In this document: one piece after another, positions 36,328 through 45,009 of the stretch
How positions within the stretch are numbered: the stretch's first letter is position 1
Layout: each line of letters opens with the position of its first letter
Source: Rhodanobacter sp. Soil772
Lineage (GTDB): Bacteria > Pseudomonadota > Gammaproteobacteria > Xanthomonadales > Rhodanobacteraceae
DNA: 64,000 bases
Reading direction: 5' to 3'
NCBI RefSeq assembly: GCF_001428385.1
Contig: NZ_LMSK01000001.1
Coordinates: forward strand, 1,120,358-1,184,357
Made by a program: the position numbers and the translations under genes
Notes under the pieces: generated by a model
Told to the model about the DNA's origin: nothing
What the model saw: only the letters and a program-made list of their open reading frames with translations
Databases searched by the model: none

Positions 36328-36842
36328 GCGGGCCCATCATCAACCTCGATCAGATCGAACTGCGCTCGGTCGACCCGGCCATGACGCCCACCGGCAAGAA
36401 CGCGGCAAGCTACGACATCCGCTGGGGCGAGATCGCCAGCCGCATCGGCGCACGCAAGCTCGGCTACAACCTCACCGTGGTGGCGCCGGGCAAGCGCAAC
36501 TGCCCGTTCCACAACCACCGCGTGGAAGAAGAGCTGTTCTTCATCCTCGAAGGCAGCGGCGAACTGCGCTACGGCGATGCGCGCCATCCACTGCGCGCCG
36601 GCGACCTCATCGCCTGCCCGCCCGGCGGCCCGGAAACCGCGCACCAGATCATCAACACCGGCGACGTCGAGCTGCGCTACCTGGCGATCGGCACCAACGA
36701 AGCGCCGGACATCTGCGAATACCCGGACTCCGGCAAGTACCTCGTGTTCGACGACAACCTGCGTGACGCGGACGGCAAGCCGCGCAAATTCCGGGTGCTC
36801 GGGCGCGAAGCGGAATCACTTGATTATTGGGACGGCGAATAG
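36324..36842 (+). CDS. Cupin-domain protein in the leucine-degradation cluster
   Basis: 172 aa from the ATG at 36324, overlapping the liuC stop (ATGA). Both cupin motifs are visible: CPFHNHRVEEELFFILEGSG (metal-binding His-x-His and Glu) and LIACPPGGPETAHQIINTG (second His). It is a single-domain cupin, likely metal binding, with a C-terminal tail ending SLDYWDGE. The tail YPDSGKYLVFDD is common in a cupin group of unknown role. Its position between liuC and liuD suggests a function tied to the pathway, but no substrate can be named. Confidence 0.85.
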   Translation: MSGPIINLDQIELRSVDPAMTPTGKNAASYDIRWGEIASRIGARKLGYNLTVVAPGKRNCPFHNHRVEEELFFILEGSGELRYGDARHPLRAGDLIACPPGGPETAHQIINTGDVELRYLAIGTNEAPDICEYPDSGKYLVFDDNLRDADGKPRKFRVLGREAESLDYWDGE

Positions 36843-36929
36843 GCGCCGGCATCGGCTGCCACACCGCAATCTGCTAACTTCAACGGCTTTGCATCAACAC
36901 TAACGGGAACCTCGAAAAACCCCGATGAC

Positions 36930-37005
36930 GTCATTCCCGCGAAGGCGGGAATCCAAATTGCTGTTACGCAAGGTCTAAATGGATTCCCGCCTTCGCGGGA
37001 ATGAC
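36930..37005. repeat. REP-like palindrome, family A, copy 1
   Basis: Two inverted arms, 36930-36955 and 36980-37005, built on GTCATTCCCGCGAAGGCGGG ending AATCCA. Each arm is also a hairpin by itself (ATTCCCGC / GCGGGAAT). It interrupts the liu operon between the cupin gene and liuD. A second copy lies at 46425-46505. Confidence 0.85.
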
Positions 37006-37055
37006 GACCCAAAAGCTGGTTATTCGAGATTTCCTTACGGTTCCAGGGATCCTGC

Positions 37056-39044
37056 ATGTTCGAACGCGTACTGATAGCCAACCGCGGCGAGATCGCCTGC
37101 CGCGTGATCCGCACCTGCCGCCGCCTCGGCATCCACACCATCGCGGTGTATTCGGAAGCCGACCGCGACGCGCAGCACGTGCGGCTGGCCGACGAGGCGT
37201 GGCCGATCGGCGGGCCGCTGCCGGCCGAATCCTATTTGCGCATCGAGGCCATCCTCGATGCTGCGAAAAAGAGCGGCACCCAGGCCATCCACCCCGGCTA
37301 CGGCTTCCTGTCCGAAAACACCGCCTTCTCGCGGGCCTGCCAGGACGCCGGCATCGTGTTCATCGGCCCCGATCCCGAGAGCATCGAGGCGATGGGCTCG
37401 AAAGCCGCCGCCAAGCATCTGATGGCCAAACATGCGGTGCCGCTGGTACCCGGCTACGACGGCGACAATCAGGACAACGCCTTTCTCGCCGGCGAGGCGC
37501 ACAAGGTCGGCTACCCGCTCATCATCAAGCCCTCGGCCGGCGGCGGTGGCAAGGGTATGCAGATCGTGCGCAGCGACGCCGAATTTCCCGAGGCGCTGGC
37601 CACCGCCCAGCGCGTGGCGCAGGCCGCCTTCGGTGATGCCAGCATGTTGCTGGAGCGCTACATCGAGCAGCCACGCCATATCGAGTTCCAGATCTTCGGC
37701 GACCGCCACGGCAACATCATCCACATCGGCGAGCGCGAATGCTCGGCACAGCGCCGCTACCAGAAAGTGCTGGAGGAAACCCCCTCGCCCTTCCTCACCC
37801 CCGAGAAGCGCGCCGCGATGGGCGAAGCTGCCGTGGCCGCAGCCCGCGCGGTGAGCTACGTGGGCGCAGGCACGGTGGAGTTCATCGTGGGGCCGGCTGG
37901 CGACTTCCACTTCATGGAAATGAATACGCGGCTGCAGGTAGAGCACCCGGTCACCGAGCTCACCCACGGCGTGGACCTGGTGGAGTGGCAGTTGCGCATC
38001 GCCCACGGCGAACCCCTGCCGCTCACCCAGCAACAGGTGGTCTCGCGCGGCCACGCGATCGAGGTGCGCCTGTACGCGGAAGACCCGGACCAGAACTTCC
38101 TGCCCGGCTCCGGCAAGCTGCAAACCCTGCGCCTGCCCGCGCCATCGGCGCACGTGCGCCTCGATGGCGGCGTGATCGAAGGCGATAGCGTGACGATCTT
38201 CTACGACCCGATGATCGCCAAGCTGATCGTGTGGGACGAGGACCGGCCGCAGGCCCTGCAGCGGCTGCGCGAGGCGCTGGCGGCCAGCGAGATCGTCGGC
38301 CCGAAATCGAACATCGGCTTCCTCGAACGGCTGGCGCGGCACCCGGCGGTGGTCGAGGGGCGCATCGACACCGGCTACCTGGATCGCCACCTCGACGAAT
38401 TCCTGGTCGGTGACGCCACACCCGACAACCACGCACTGTTCGCCGCCGCCATCGCCGCCCTGCTGCACGACGAACAAAGCGTCGGCGCCGCGGCCAGCGA
38501 TCCGCACTCGCCTTGGGCACGCGCCGATGCCTGGCGCATCGGCCACGCCGGCAAGCGCATCATCGCGCTGACCCTGCGTGAGCAGCGCCACGATATCGAA
38601 GCGCACGGCCACAGCGGCAACTACCAGCTGCGTCACGGCGAAGCCCGTTGCGAAGTACGTGGCGCGCGCCTGCTCGACGGCAGCCTGAGCGCCCGCTTCG
38701 ACGGCGAATCCCTGCGCGTGCCGCTGCGCGCCGACGCCCAACGCGTGCTGCTGCACGACGCCAACGGCCAGCGCTACCGCTTCACCCGCGCCGTCGCGTT
38801 CGCGTGGGAATCGAAGGACGCCGCCGGCGGCAATCAGGTCATCGCGCCGATGCCCGGCCGCATCGTGCTGGTCAAGACAAAGGTTGGCAACGTGGTCGAA
38901 CAAGGCCAGGAACTGCTGGTGATGGAGGCGATGAAGATGGAACTGGCATTGAAAGCGCCACGCGCCGGCACCATCGAAAGCATGAACGCCACGCAAGGCG
39001 AGTTCGTCGAAGCGGATGCCGTGCTGGTGCGTTTCGCCGACTGA
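37056..39044 (+). CDS. liuD: 3-methylcrotonyl-CoA carboxylase, biotin-carrying alpha subunit
   Basis: 662 aa. Biotin carboxylase start MFERVLIANRGEIACRVIRT, ATP-grasp glycine loop KPSAGGGGKGMQIV and EMNTRLQVEHPVTE. The C-terminal biotinyl domain has VMEAMKMEL with the biotin-accepting Lys627. It carboxylates 3-methylcrotonyl-CoA with a carboxyltransferase beta subunit (liuB), which is not in this window. The context (liuC, liuE) favours methylcrotonyl-CoA over propionyl- or geranyl-CoA carboxylase. The start at 37056 follows a palindromic repeat by 50 bases. Confidence 0.92.
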   Translation: MFERVLIANRGEIACRVIRTCRRLGIHTIAVYSEADRDAQHVRLADEAWPIGGPLPAESYLRIEAILDAAKKSGTQAIHPGYGFLSENTAFSRACQDAGIVFIGPDPESIEAMGSKAAAKHLMAKHAVPLVPGYDGDNQDNAFLAGEAHKVGYPLIIKPSAGGGGKGMQIVRSDAEFPEALATAQRVAQAAFGDASMLLERYIEQPRHIEFQIFGDRHGNIIHIGERECSAQRRYQKVLEETPSPFLTPEKRAAMGEAAVAAARAVSYVGAGTVEFIVGPAGDFHFMEMNTRLQVEHPVTELTHGVDLVEWQLRIAHGEPLPLTQQQVVSRGHAIEVRLYAEDPDQNFLPGSGKLQTLRLPAPSAHVRLDGGVIEGDSVTIFYDPMIAKLIVWDEDRPQALQRLREALAASEIVGPKSNIGFLERLARHPAVVEGRIDTGYLDRHLDEFLVGDATPDNHALFAAAIAALLHDEQSVGAAASDPHSPWARADAWRIGHAGKRIIALTLREQRHDIEAHGHSGNYQLRHGEARCEVRGARLLDGSLSARFDGESLRVPLRADAQRVLLHDANGQRYRFTRAVAFAWESKDAAGGNQVIAPMPGRIVLVKTKVGNVVEQGQELLVMEAMKMELALKAPRAGTIESMNATQGEFVEADAVLVRFAD

Positions 39045-39056
39045 ACGGAGCACGAC

Positions 39057-39956
39057 ATGAACCCCTCCAACCACGTCCGCATCGTCGAAGTCGGCGCCCG
39101 CGACGGCCTGCAGAACGAGAAGACCCTGCTGCCGGCCGAGGTGAAGATCGCACTGATCGACCGGCTCTCCTCCACCGGCCTCAAGACGATCGAGGCGACC
39201 AGCTTCGTCAGCCCGAAGTGGGTGCCGCAACTGGCCGACGCAGCCGAGGTGTTCCGCGGCATCCGCAAGGTACCGGGCGTGAGCTACCCGGTGCTGGTGC
39301 CGAACCTGCAGGGCTACCAGCGCGCACGCGAGGTCGGTGCCACGGACATTGCGGTGTTCACCGCTGCGTCGGAAGCGTTCAACCGCAAGAACATCAACGC
39401 CTCGATCGACGAGTCGATCGAGCGCTTCATCCCGGTGATGGAACAGGCCCGGGCTGACGGCGTGCAGGTACGCGGCTATGTCTCCACCGTGCTCGGCTGC
39501 CCGTACCAGGGCGAGGTGCCGGTCGGCGACGTGGTACGCGTGGCGCGCCGGATGCACGAACTGGGCTGCCACGAGATCTCGCTGGGCGACACCATCGGCG
39601 TGGGCACGCCGGCGAAGGCGCGCGCAATGCTGCACGCGGTTGCGCAGGAAGTGCCGATGGCGGCGCTGGCGGTGCACTTCCACGACACTTACGGCCAGGC
39701 GCTGGCGAACATCCTGGCCTGCCTGGAAGAAGGCGTACGCGTGGTCGACAGCGCCGTGTCCGGCACCGGCGGCTGCCCGTACGCGAAGGGTGCGACCGGC
39801 AACGTGGCCAGCGAAGACGTGGTCTACATGCTGCACGGCATGGGCATCGAGACCGGCATCGACCTCGACCTGCTGATCGCCACCGGCGCCTGGCTGGCCG
39901 CGCAATTGCACAAGGAAACCGCCAGCCGGGTCACCCGGGCGCGCACCGCGACTTGA
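39057..39956 (+). CDS. liuE: Hydroxymethylglutaryl-CoA lyase
   Basis: 299 aa, TIM-barrel of the DRE-metallolyase superfamily. VEVGARDGLQNEK carries the active-site Arg-Asp, and AVHFHDTYGQALAN the metal-binding His residues. SAVSGTGGCPYAKGATGNV is the HMG-CoA lyase signature with the catalytic Cys. It cleaves HMG-CoA to acetyl-CoA and acetoacetate, the last step of leucine breakdown. It is 12 bases after liuD. Confidence 0.95.
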   Translation: MNPSNHVRIVEVGARDGLQNEKTLLPAEVKIALIDRLSSTGLKTIEATSFVSPKWVPQLADAAEVFRGIRKVPGVSYPVLVPNLQGYQRAREVGATDIAVFTAASEAFNRKNINASIDESIERFIPVMEQARADGVQVRGYVSTVLGCPYQGEVPVGDVVRVARRMHELGCHEISLGDTIGVGTPAKARAMLHAVAQEVPMAALAVHFHDTYGQALANILACLEEGVRVVDSAVSGTGGCPYAKGATGNVASEDVVYMLHGMGIETGIDLDLLIATGAWLAAQLHKETASRVTRARTAT

Positions 39957-40015
39957 GCCGCGCCAGGGCTGTTGCCGCCCGTGCCGACAGACCGGGGTCG
40001 ATCGAATCGAGGGGA

Positions 40016-40825
40016 ATGATGATGCTGATGTTGATCACCGGCGCCGCCAACGGTATCGGCGCGGCGATTGCCGCGATGGCCGCCAGCCAGGGCCACCGCG
40101 TCGTCGCCGCCGATCGTGACGGCGAGGCCCTGCGCGCACGCTGGCGCGACCACCCCACGGTGCAGTGCGAGGTACTGGACGTGACCCAGGCCGATGCCTG
40201 GAGGGCGCTGGTCGCCCGATTGGAGTCGGACAACGGCGCGCTGGATGTGCTGATCAACGTGGCCGGCGTGCTGCGCAGCGGCCAGACCGGCGAGCTGAAA
40301 CCCGAGGACATCGACCTTACCCTCGACGTCAACGTGCGCGGCACGATCTACGGCAGCAACGCCGTCGCCGCGGTGATGAAGCCGCGCCGGCGCGGCCACA
40401 TCGTCAACATCGGCTCGGTCGCCTCGCTGTACGCCACGCCGGGCAACACGATGTACGCGGCCAGCAAGTTCGCGGTGCGCGGCTTCAGCATCGCGGCGGC
40501 CGGCGACCTGCGCCCGTACGGCATCGCCGTCACCCTGTTCGGCCCCGGCCCGGTCAAGACCGCGATGCTGGAGCAGCAGCGCGGCGACGAGGACGCCGCG
40601 CTGACCTTTTCCGGCTCCCGCGCCCTGAGCCCCGAGGAAGTGGCCGCGGCGATCCTCGGCCCGGTACTGCGCAAGCGCCCGGTGGAATATTTCCTGCCGT
40701 TCCGCGACGAGGTGCTGGGCAAGATCAGCAACGCCTTCCCGCGCTTCTTCCTCAGCCAGCTCGACAAGGCACGCGCCCGTGGCCGGCGCAACTTCTCGTC
40801 GCCGAACTATCGCAAGGAGCCATGA
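40016..40825 (+). CDS. Short-chain dehydrogenase/reductase
   Basis: 269 aa from the first of three consecutive ATG codons (40016, 40019, 40022). The GAGGGG at 40009-40014 is best spaced for the third. Nucleotide-binding TGAANGIG, NVAGVLRSG and the catalytic Tyr-x3-Lys (MYAASKFA) are intact. The C-terminus (VEYFLPFRDEVLGKISNAFP) is hydrophobic/basic. Substrate unknown. It follows liuE by 59 bases and overlaps the next gene, so it may belong to the same acyl-CoA transcript. Confidence 0.9.
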   Translation: MMMLMLITGAANGIGAAIAAMAASQGHRVVAADRDGEALRARWRDHPTVQCEVLDVTQADAWRALVARLESDNGALDVLINVAGVLRSGQTGELKPEDIDLTLDVNVRGTIYGSNAVAAVMKPRRRGHIVNIGSVASLYATPGNTMYAASKFAVRGFSIAAAGDLRPYGIAVTLFGPGPVKTAMLEQQRGDEDAALTFSGSRALSPEEVAAAILGPVLRKRPVEYFLPFRDEVLGKISNAFPRFFLSQLDKARARGRRNFSSPNYRKEP

Positions 40826-41871
40826 TGCATCCGATCACGCATTTCGACGGCGCGCGCAACGCACCCGGCCAGCAGGCCCGCGTCGAGGACACCCGCGCCG
40901 CCGCACTCGATTTCCGCCGGCACATGCTGGCCGGCCCCAAGGTGCGCTACTTCGAATCGTTCGACCTGATCAAGCTGATCTACCCCGCCCGCTACGGCCT
41001 GCGCAACGCCTATTCGGCCGAGCGGCTCAACGAATACCTGCACATCCACAACCGCCTGTTCGTGGTGCAGTACGACACGCCGGACGGCCTGAAGACGCTG
41101 CTGGTTTCGCCGTCCGACCACGAGCGCGGCGGCGAGACGCCATTCTTCCGCCGGCTGCAGGACAGCACGCCGAAGTTCATCGTCGACCGCCTGGTCACCC
41201 GCTACGCCAGCGTGCCCGAGGTGCTCGCACGCATCGGCCTGCGCAACGCCGACATCGACTACATCACCTACGACCACCTGCACACGCAGGACGTGCGCCG
41301 CTGGCTGGGCAGCGATGGCCAGCCGGCCATGCTGCCCAACGCGAAACTGCTGGTGCACCGGCGCGAATGGGCCAATGCGCAGGATCTCAGCCCGTACCAG
41401 CGCGACTGGTATTGCCCGCACGGCGTCGCCGGCATCGACGCGGACAAGGCGATCCGCTTCGACGGCAGCGTGATGCTCGGCGACGGCGTCGCCCTGGTGC
41501 ACACGCCCGGCCACACCGAAGGCAACCATTCGATCGTGGTCAACACCGACGAGGGGCTGTGGGTGATCAGCGAGAACGGCATCAGCGTGGACGCTTACGC
41601 GCCGCAGCACTCCACGCTGTGGGGCGTGGCGAAATACGCCAGGGCCATCGGCACCGAGGTAGTCATCAACGGCAACACGCTGGAGAACTCCGTCGACCAG
41701 TACATCTCGATGGTGCAGGAACTGACCATCGCCGGGCCGTCGCAACGGGATGCGCGCTACCCCAACATGTTCCCGTCCTCCGAGCTCACGCCGTTCTGGC
41801 TGTTCCCCGGCACGCGGCCCGCGTTCCAGGTGAAACACGCCGTGCATGGCCGCCTGACTCGGCCGGGTTGA
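40822..41871 (+). CDS. Metallo-beta-lactamase-fold hydrolase
   Basis: 349 aa from the ATG at 40822, overlapping the SDR stop. The upstream open frame is SDR shadow. The metal-site motif is YDHLHTQD (a variant of HxHxDH). HTPGHTEGNHSIVV supplies the next His, and the family-typical late His (HS) sits in DAYAPQHSTLWG. No signal peptide, so it is probably cytosolic. It may hydrolyse a thioester or lactone in the pathway encoded upstream, but this is inference. AAGGAGCC is a good ribosome binding site. Confidence 0.87.
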   Translation: MMHPITHFDGARNAPGQQARVEDTRAAALDFRRHMLAGPKVRYFESFDLIKLIYPARYGLRNAYSAERLNEYLHIHNRLFVVQYDTPDGLKTLLVSPSDHERGGETPFFRRLQDSTPKFIVDRLVTRYASVPEVLARIGLRNADIDYITYDHLHTQDVRRWLGSDGQPAMLPNAKLLVHRREWANAQDLSPYQRDWYCPHGVAGIDADKAIRFDGSVMLGDGVALVHTPGHTEGNHSIVVNTDEGLWVISENGISVDAYAPQHSTLWGVAKYARAIGTEVVINGNTLENSVDQYISMVQELTIAGPSQRDARYPNMFPSSELTPFWLFPGTRPAFQVKHAVHGRLTRPG

Positions 41872-41946
41872 GCGGCCCCGCCACGGATCATCGACACCCG
41901 GCGCGGACTGGCTAGAATCGGGTTTCTCTCCGATCCGGAACCGGCC

Positions 41947-43269
41947 ATGCGCAAGGCATCGAAAGGCTTCGCCGCCCTGCTCCCGCTGCTGTGCCTGCTG
42001 CTGTCGATGGCCGCGCACGGCACCGGCACCACGGCGAAAGGCGACTGGCTGTTGCTGCCCGAGCGCGTGTGGACCGCCGACGGCGACGCCGCGCACAGCG
42101 GCTGGGCGGTGCTGGTGCACGACGGCGCGATCGCCGCGGTGGGCCCGGCCGCATCGATCCAGGCACCGGCCGGCACGCAACGCGTCGAACTGCCCGGCGC
42201 CACGCTCACCCCCGGCCTGATCGACCTGCACTCGCATCTGTTCCTGCATCCGTACAACGAGACGCTGTGGAACGACCAGGTGCTGACCGAGCCGCAGGAT
42301 TACCGCACGCTGGAAGCTGCCGCCCACGCGAAGGCCACGCTGATGGCCGGCTTCACCGCCCTGCGCGACCTCGGCACCGAGGGCGCGGGCTTTGCCGACG
42401 TGTCGATCCAGCGTGCGATCAACGAAGGGCTGATCCCGGGGCCGCGGATGTTCGTCGCCACGCGCGCCATCGTCGCCACCGCCAGCTATGGACCGGGGCC
42501 GCGCGGCTTCCGTCCGGATCTCGACCTGCCGCAAGGCGCGCAGCCGGTCAGCGGCGTGGATGCGGCCATCGCCGCGGTGCGCGAGCAAGCCGCCCGCGGC
42601 GCCGACTGGATCAAGCTGTACGCGGACTATCGGGTGGGCCCGAGCGGTGAAACCGCGCCCACCCTCAACCCGGCGGAACTGAAGGCGATCGTCGATACGG
42701 CGCACCAGATCGGCCGCCCGGTCGCAGCGCACGCGGCCAGCGATGCCGGTGTGCGGATGGCGGTCGAGGCCGGCGTGGACACCATCGAACACGGCTACGG
42801 CGCCAGCGAGGCGACCTTCCGTCTGCTCAAGCAGAGGGGTGTGGCGTATGAACCCACGCTCACCGCGGTCGACGCCACCTCGGAGTATTTCCAGCACTAC
42901 GTGCCGGGCAAGTCCGAACCCACGCCCGCCATGAAGGAGGCCGAGCACGCGTTTCGCACCGCGCTGAAAGTCGGCGTCACCATCGGCAACGGCAGCGACG
43001 TGGGCGTGTTCGCGCACGGCACCAACTGGCGCGAGCCCGCGGCGATGGTGCGCGACGGCATGACGCCGGCGCAGGCGCTGCACGCGGCCACCGACGTGGC
43101 GGCGAAGATCCTGCGCCAGTCGCAGCACTTCGGCCGCATCGCGCCCGGCATGGCAGCCGACCTCGCCGCGTTCAGCGGCGATCCCAGCGCGCAGATCGAC
43201 GCTCTCAAGAAACCGGTCTTCGTGATGAAGGCCGGCGTTCCCTACCGCACCCCCGACATGACCCCATGA
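41947..43269 (+). CDS. Exported amidohydrolase (imidazolonepropionase/prolidase-like)
   Basis: 440 aa with an N-terminal signal peptide (AALLPLLCLLLSMAAHGTG). Amidohydrolase metal ligands are visible: DLHSHLFLHP, the carbamylated Lys in DWIKLYADYR, VAAHAASDAG, IEHGYGAS and the final Asp in GNGSDVGVF. Family members of this type are often periplasmic dipeptidases of Xaa-Pro or related amide substrates. The exact substrate is not evident. The stop overlaps the following GNAT gene by ATGA. Confidence 0.92.
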   Translation: MRKASKGFAALLPLLCLLLSMAAHGTGTTAKGDWLLLPERVWTADGDAAHSGWAVLVHDGAIAAVGPAASIQAPAGTQRVELPGATLTPGLIDLHSHLFLHPYNETLWNDQVLTEPQDYRTLEAAAHAKATLMAGFTALRDLGTEGAGFADVSIQRAINEGLIPGPRMFVATRAIVATASYGPGPRGFRPDLDLPQGAQPVSGVDAAIAAVREQAARGADWIKLYADYRVGPSGETAPTLNPAELKAIVDTAHQIGRPVAAHAASDAGVRMAVEAGVDTIEHGYGASEATFRLLKQRGVAYEPTLTAVDATSEYFQHYVPGKSEPTPAMKEAEHAFRTALKVGVTIGNGSDVGVFAHGTNWREPAAMVRDGMTPAQALHAATDVAAKILRQSQHFGRIAPGMAADLAAFSGDPSAQIDALKKPVFVMKAGVPYRTPDMTP

Positions 43270-43754
43270 CCGACACCTTCCTGATCCGCCCGATCGAGCC
43301 TTCCGACAACGCGGCGATGGCTGCGATCATCCGCAGCGTGATGCCCGAGTTCGGCGCCGACGGTCCCGGCTTCGCGATCCACGACACCGAGGTCGACACG
43401 ATGTACCAGGCCTACGCGCAACCGCGTTGCAGCTATTTCGTGGTCGAACGCGACGGTGTCGTGATCGGCGGCGGCGGCATCGCGCCGCTGGAAGGCGGCG
43501 AGCCGGGAGTGTGCGAGCTGCGCAAGATGTACTTCCTGCCCACGGCGCGCGGCATCGGCGCGGGCACGGCGATGATGCAGCGCTGCCTCGACGCGGCGCG
43601 CGCACACGGCTTCAAGCGCTGCTACCTGGAAACCCTGACCGGCATGGATGCGGCGCAGGCGCTGTACAAGCGCAGCGGTTTCACCGCCCTGTGCAGCGCG
43701 ATGGGCGGCACCGGTCACCACGGCTGTGACCGCTACTTCATTCGCGAACTGTGA
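43266..43754 (+). CDS. GNAT-family N-acetyltransferase
   Basis: 162 aa. The acetyl-CoA-binding motif A is ARGIGAGTAMMQRCLDAARA. GGGGIAPLEGGEPGVCELRK is the central strand region, and ALYKRSGFTAL the C-terminal motif. The substrate is unknown. It is translationally coupled to the amidohydrolase upstream (ATGA) and lies 9 bases before the YdeI-like gene. Confidence 0.9.
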   Translation: MTDTFLIRPIEPSDNAAMAAIIRSVMPEFGADGPGFAIHDTEVDTMYQAYAQPRCSYFVVERDGVVIGGGGIAPLEGGEPGVCELRKMYFLPTARGIGAGTAMMQRCLDAARAHGFKRCYLETLTGMDAAQALYKRSGFTALCSAMGGTGHHGCDRYFIREL

Positions 43755-43763
43755 GGTAACGCG

Positions 43764-44366
43764 ATGGTGAACCACGATCCCCGCATCGACGCCTATATCG
43801 CGAAATCCGCCGAGTTCGCCCGGCCGATCCTGGAACACTTGCGCAGTCGCATACATGCCGCTTGTCCCGAGGTGGAAGAAGGCATCAAGTGGAGCATGCC
43901 GTTCTTCAGCTACAAGAGCGCGCCGATGTGCATGATGGCCGCGTTCAAGCAGCACTGCAGCTTCGGTTTCTGGCTGTCGAAGGAAGTCACCGGCGGCAGC
44001 GACGAGGACGGCATGGGCCAGTTCGGCAAGCTCGCCACGCTGAAGGACCTGCCCTCGGACAAGCAGCTCGCCGCCCACCTGAAGAAGGCGATGGCGCTGA
44101 ACGAGGCCGGTGTGAAGAAGGCGCGTCCCAAGGCCGCCGCGAAACCCGCACCGGCACCGCCGGACGATCTGGCCGCCCTGCTCGCGCAGAAGAAACATGC
44201 CGCCGCACGCAAGGCATGGGCGAGCTTCCCGCCCGGCGCGCAACGCGAATACGTCGAGTGGATTGGCGAAGCCAAAACAGATACCACCCGCCAGAAACGC
44301 CTGGCCACCACCCTGGAATGGCTGGCCGAAGGCAAGCGGCGCCACTGGAAGTACGAAAAATGCTGA
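43764..44366 (+). CDS. YdeI/OmpD-associated family protein (DUF1801 + OmdA)
   Basis: 200 aa. The N-terminal DUF1801-like domain (PRIDAYIAKSAEFARPILEH, EGIKWSMPFFSYK) is followed by a Lys/Ala linker and a C-terminal OmdA-like segment (ARKAWASFPPGAQREYVEWI, DTTRQKRLATTLEWLAEGK). Function is unclear; related proteins have been associated with stress responses. It is in a run of small genes with two acetyltransferases. Confidence 0.9.
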   Translation: MVNHDPRIDAYIAKSAEFARPILEHLRSRIHAACPEVEEGIKWSMPFFSYKSAPMCMMAAFKQHCSFGFWLSKEVTGGSDEDGMGQFGKLATLKDLPSDKQLAAHLKKAMALNEAGVKKARPKAAAKPAPAPPDDLAALLAQKKHAAARKAWASFPPGAQREYVEWIGEAKTDTTRQKRLATTLEWLAEGKRRHWKYEKC

Positions 44367-44379
44367 AGGCCACCGCCCG

Positions 44380-44961
44380 ATGATCCGCACCGCCCGCGAC
44401 GAAGACGCCGCCGCCATCCACGCGATCTACGCCCCTTCGATTACCGACGGCGTGGCCACCTTCGAGACCGAACTGCCCGGCGTGGACGCGATGCGCGCAC
44501 GCCTGCGCACCCGCCTGCAGCACTACCCGTGGCTGGTGTGGGAGGAGGCCGGCGAGGTGCTGGCGTACGCCTATGCCGGGCGCTTCCGCGAGCGCGCTGC
44601 GTACGACTGGATCGCCGAAACCTCGATCTACGTGCGCAGCGATGCCTATCGTCGCGGCATCGCGCGCCGGCTCTACGGCGTGCTGCTGGACGCGATGCGG
44701 CTGCAGGGCATCACCCAGGCGGTCGGCGTGATCACCCTGCCCGGCACCGCCAGCGTGGCGATGCACGAGGCGATGGGCTTCACTTCCGCCGGCGTATGGC
44801 GTCAGTGCGGCTACAAGCTGGGGCAATGGTGGGACGTGGGGGTGTGGCAAAAGGAACTGCAGCCTGCCGCGATCCCCCCGCAAGCCGTAACGCCGTTCCA
44901 GGCGCTCGCCGACACGCCGGCGCTGCACGCCCTGCTGAGCCGAGCCGCACACCGCGCATGA
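44380..44961 (+). CDS. GNAT acetyltransferase, phosphinothricin-acetyltransferase-like
   Basis: 193 aa from the ATG at 44380, 13 bases after the previous stop. The N-terminus IRTARDEDAAAIHAIYAP and AETSIYVRSDAYRRGIARRL then MHEAMGFTSAGVWRQCGYK follow the pattern of the PAT/methionine-sulfone acetyltransferase group. The frame continues upstream only as shadow of the YdeI-like gene. It may detoxify glutamate-analogue or related amines; this is family-level inference. Confidence 0.88.
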   Translation: MIRTARDEDAAAIHAIYAPSITDGVATFETELPGVDAMRARLRTRLQHYPWLVWEEAGEVLAYAYAGRFRERAAYDWIAETSIYVRSDAYRRGIARRLYGVLLDAMRLQGITQAVGVITLPGTASVAMHEAMGFTSAGVWRQCGYKLGQWWDVGVWQKELQPAAIPPQAVTPFQALADTPALHALLSRAAHRA

Positions 44962-44992
44962 AAACGGCGCGCCCGCGATGCGGACGCGCCGT
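44961..44992 (-). terminator. Terminator of the RcnB-like gene
   Basis: Arms 44964-44976 and 44980-44992 pair with one mismatch (ACGGCGCG...CGCGCCGT). On the - strand the stem is followed by TTTTC. It sits between the convergent GNAT and RcnB-like genes. Confidence 0.75.
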
Positions 44993-45009
44993 CATGCCGA
45001 CGAAGCGGC

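Noticed and set aside
37035-39911. 958-codon - strand frame opposite liuD and liuE
   Set aside because: No recognisable domain; opposite two confident genes.
40807-43128. 773-codon - strand frame opposite the MBL hydrolase and amidohydrolase
   Set aside because: Arg/Gln/His-rich shadow with no ribosome binding site or domain.
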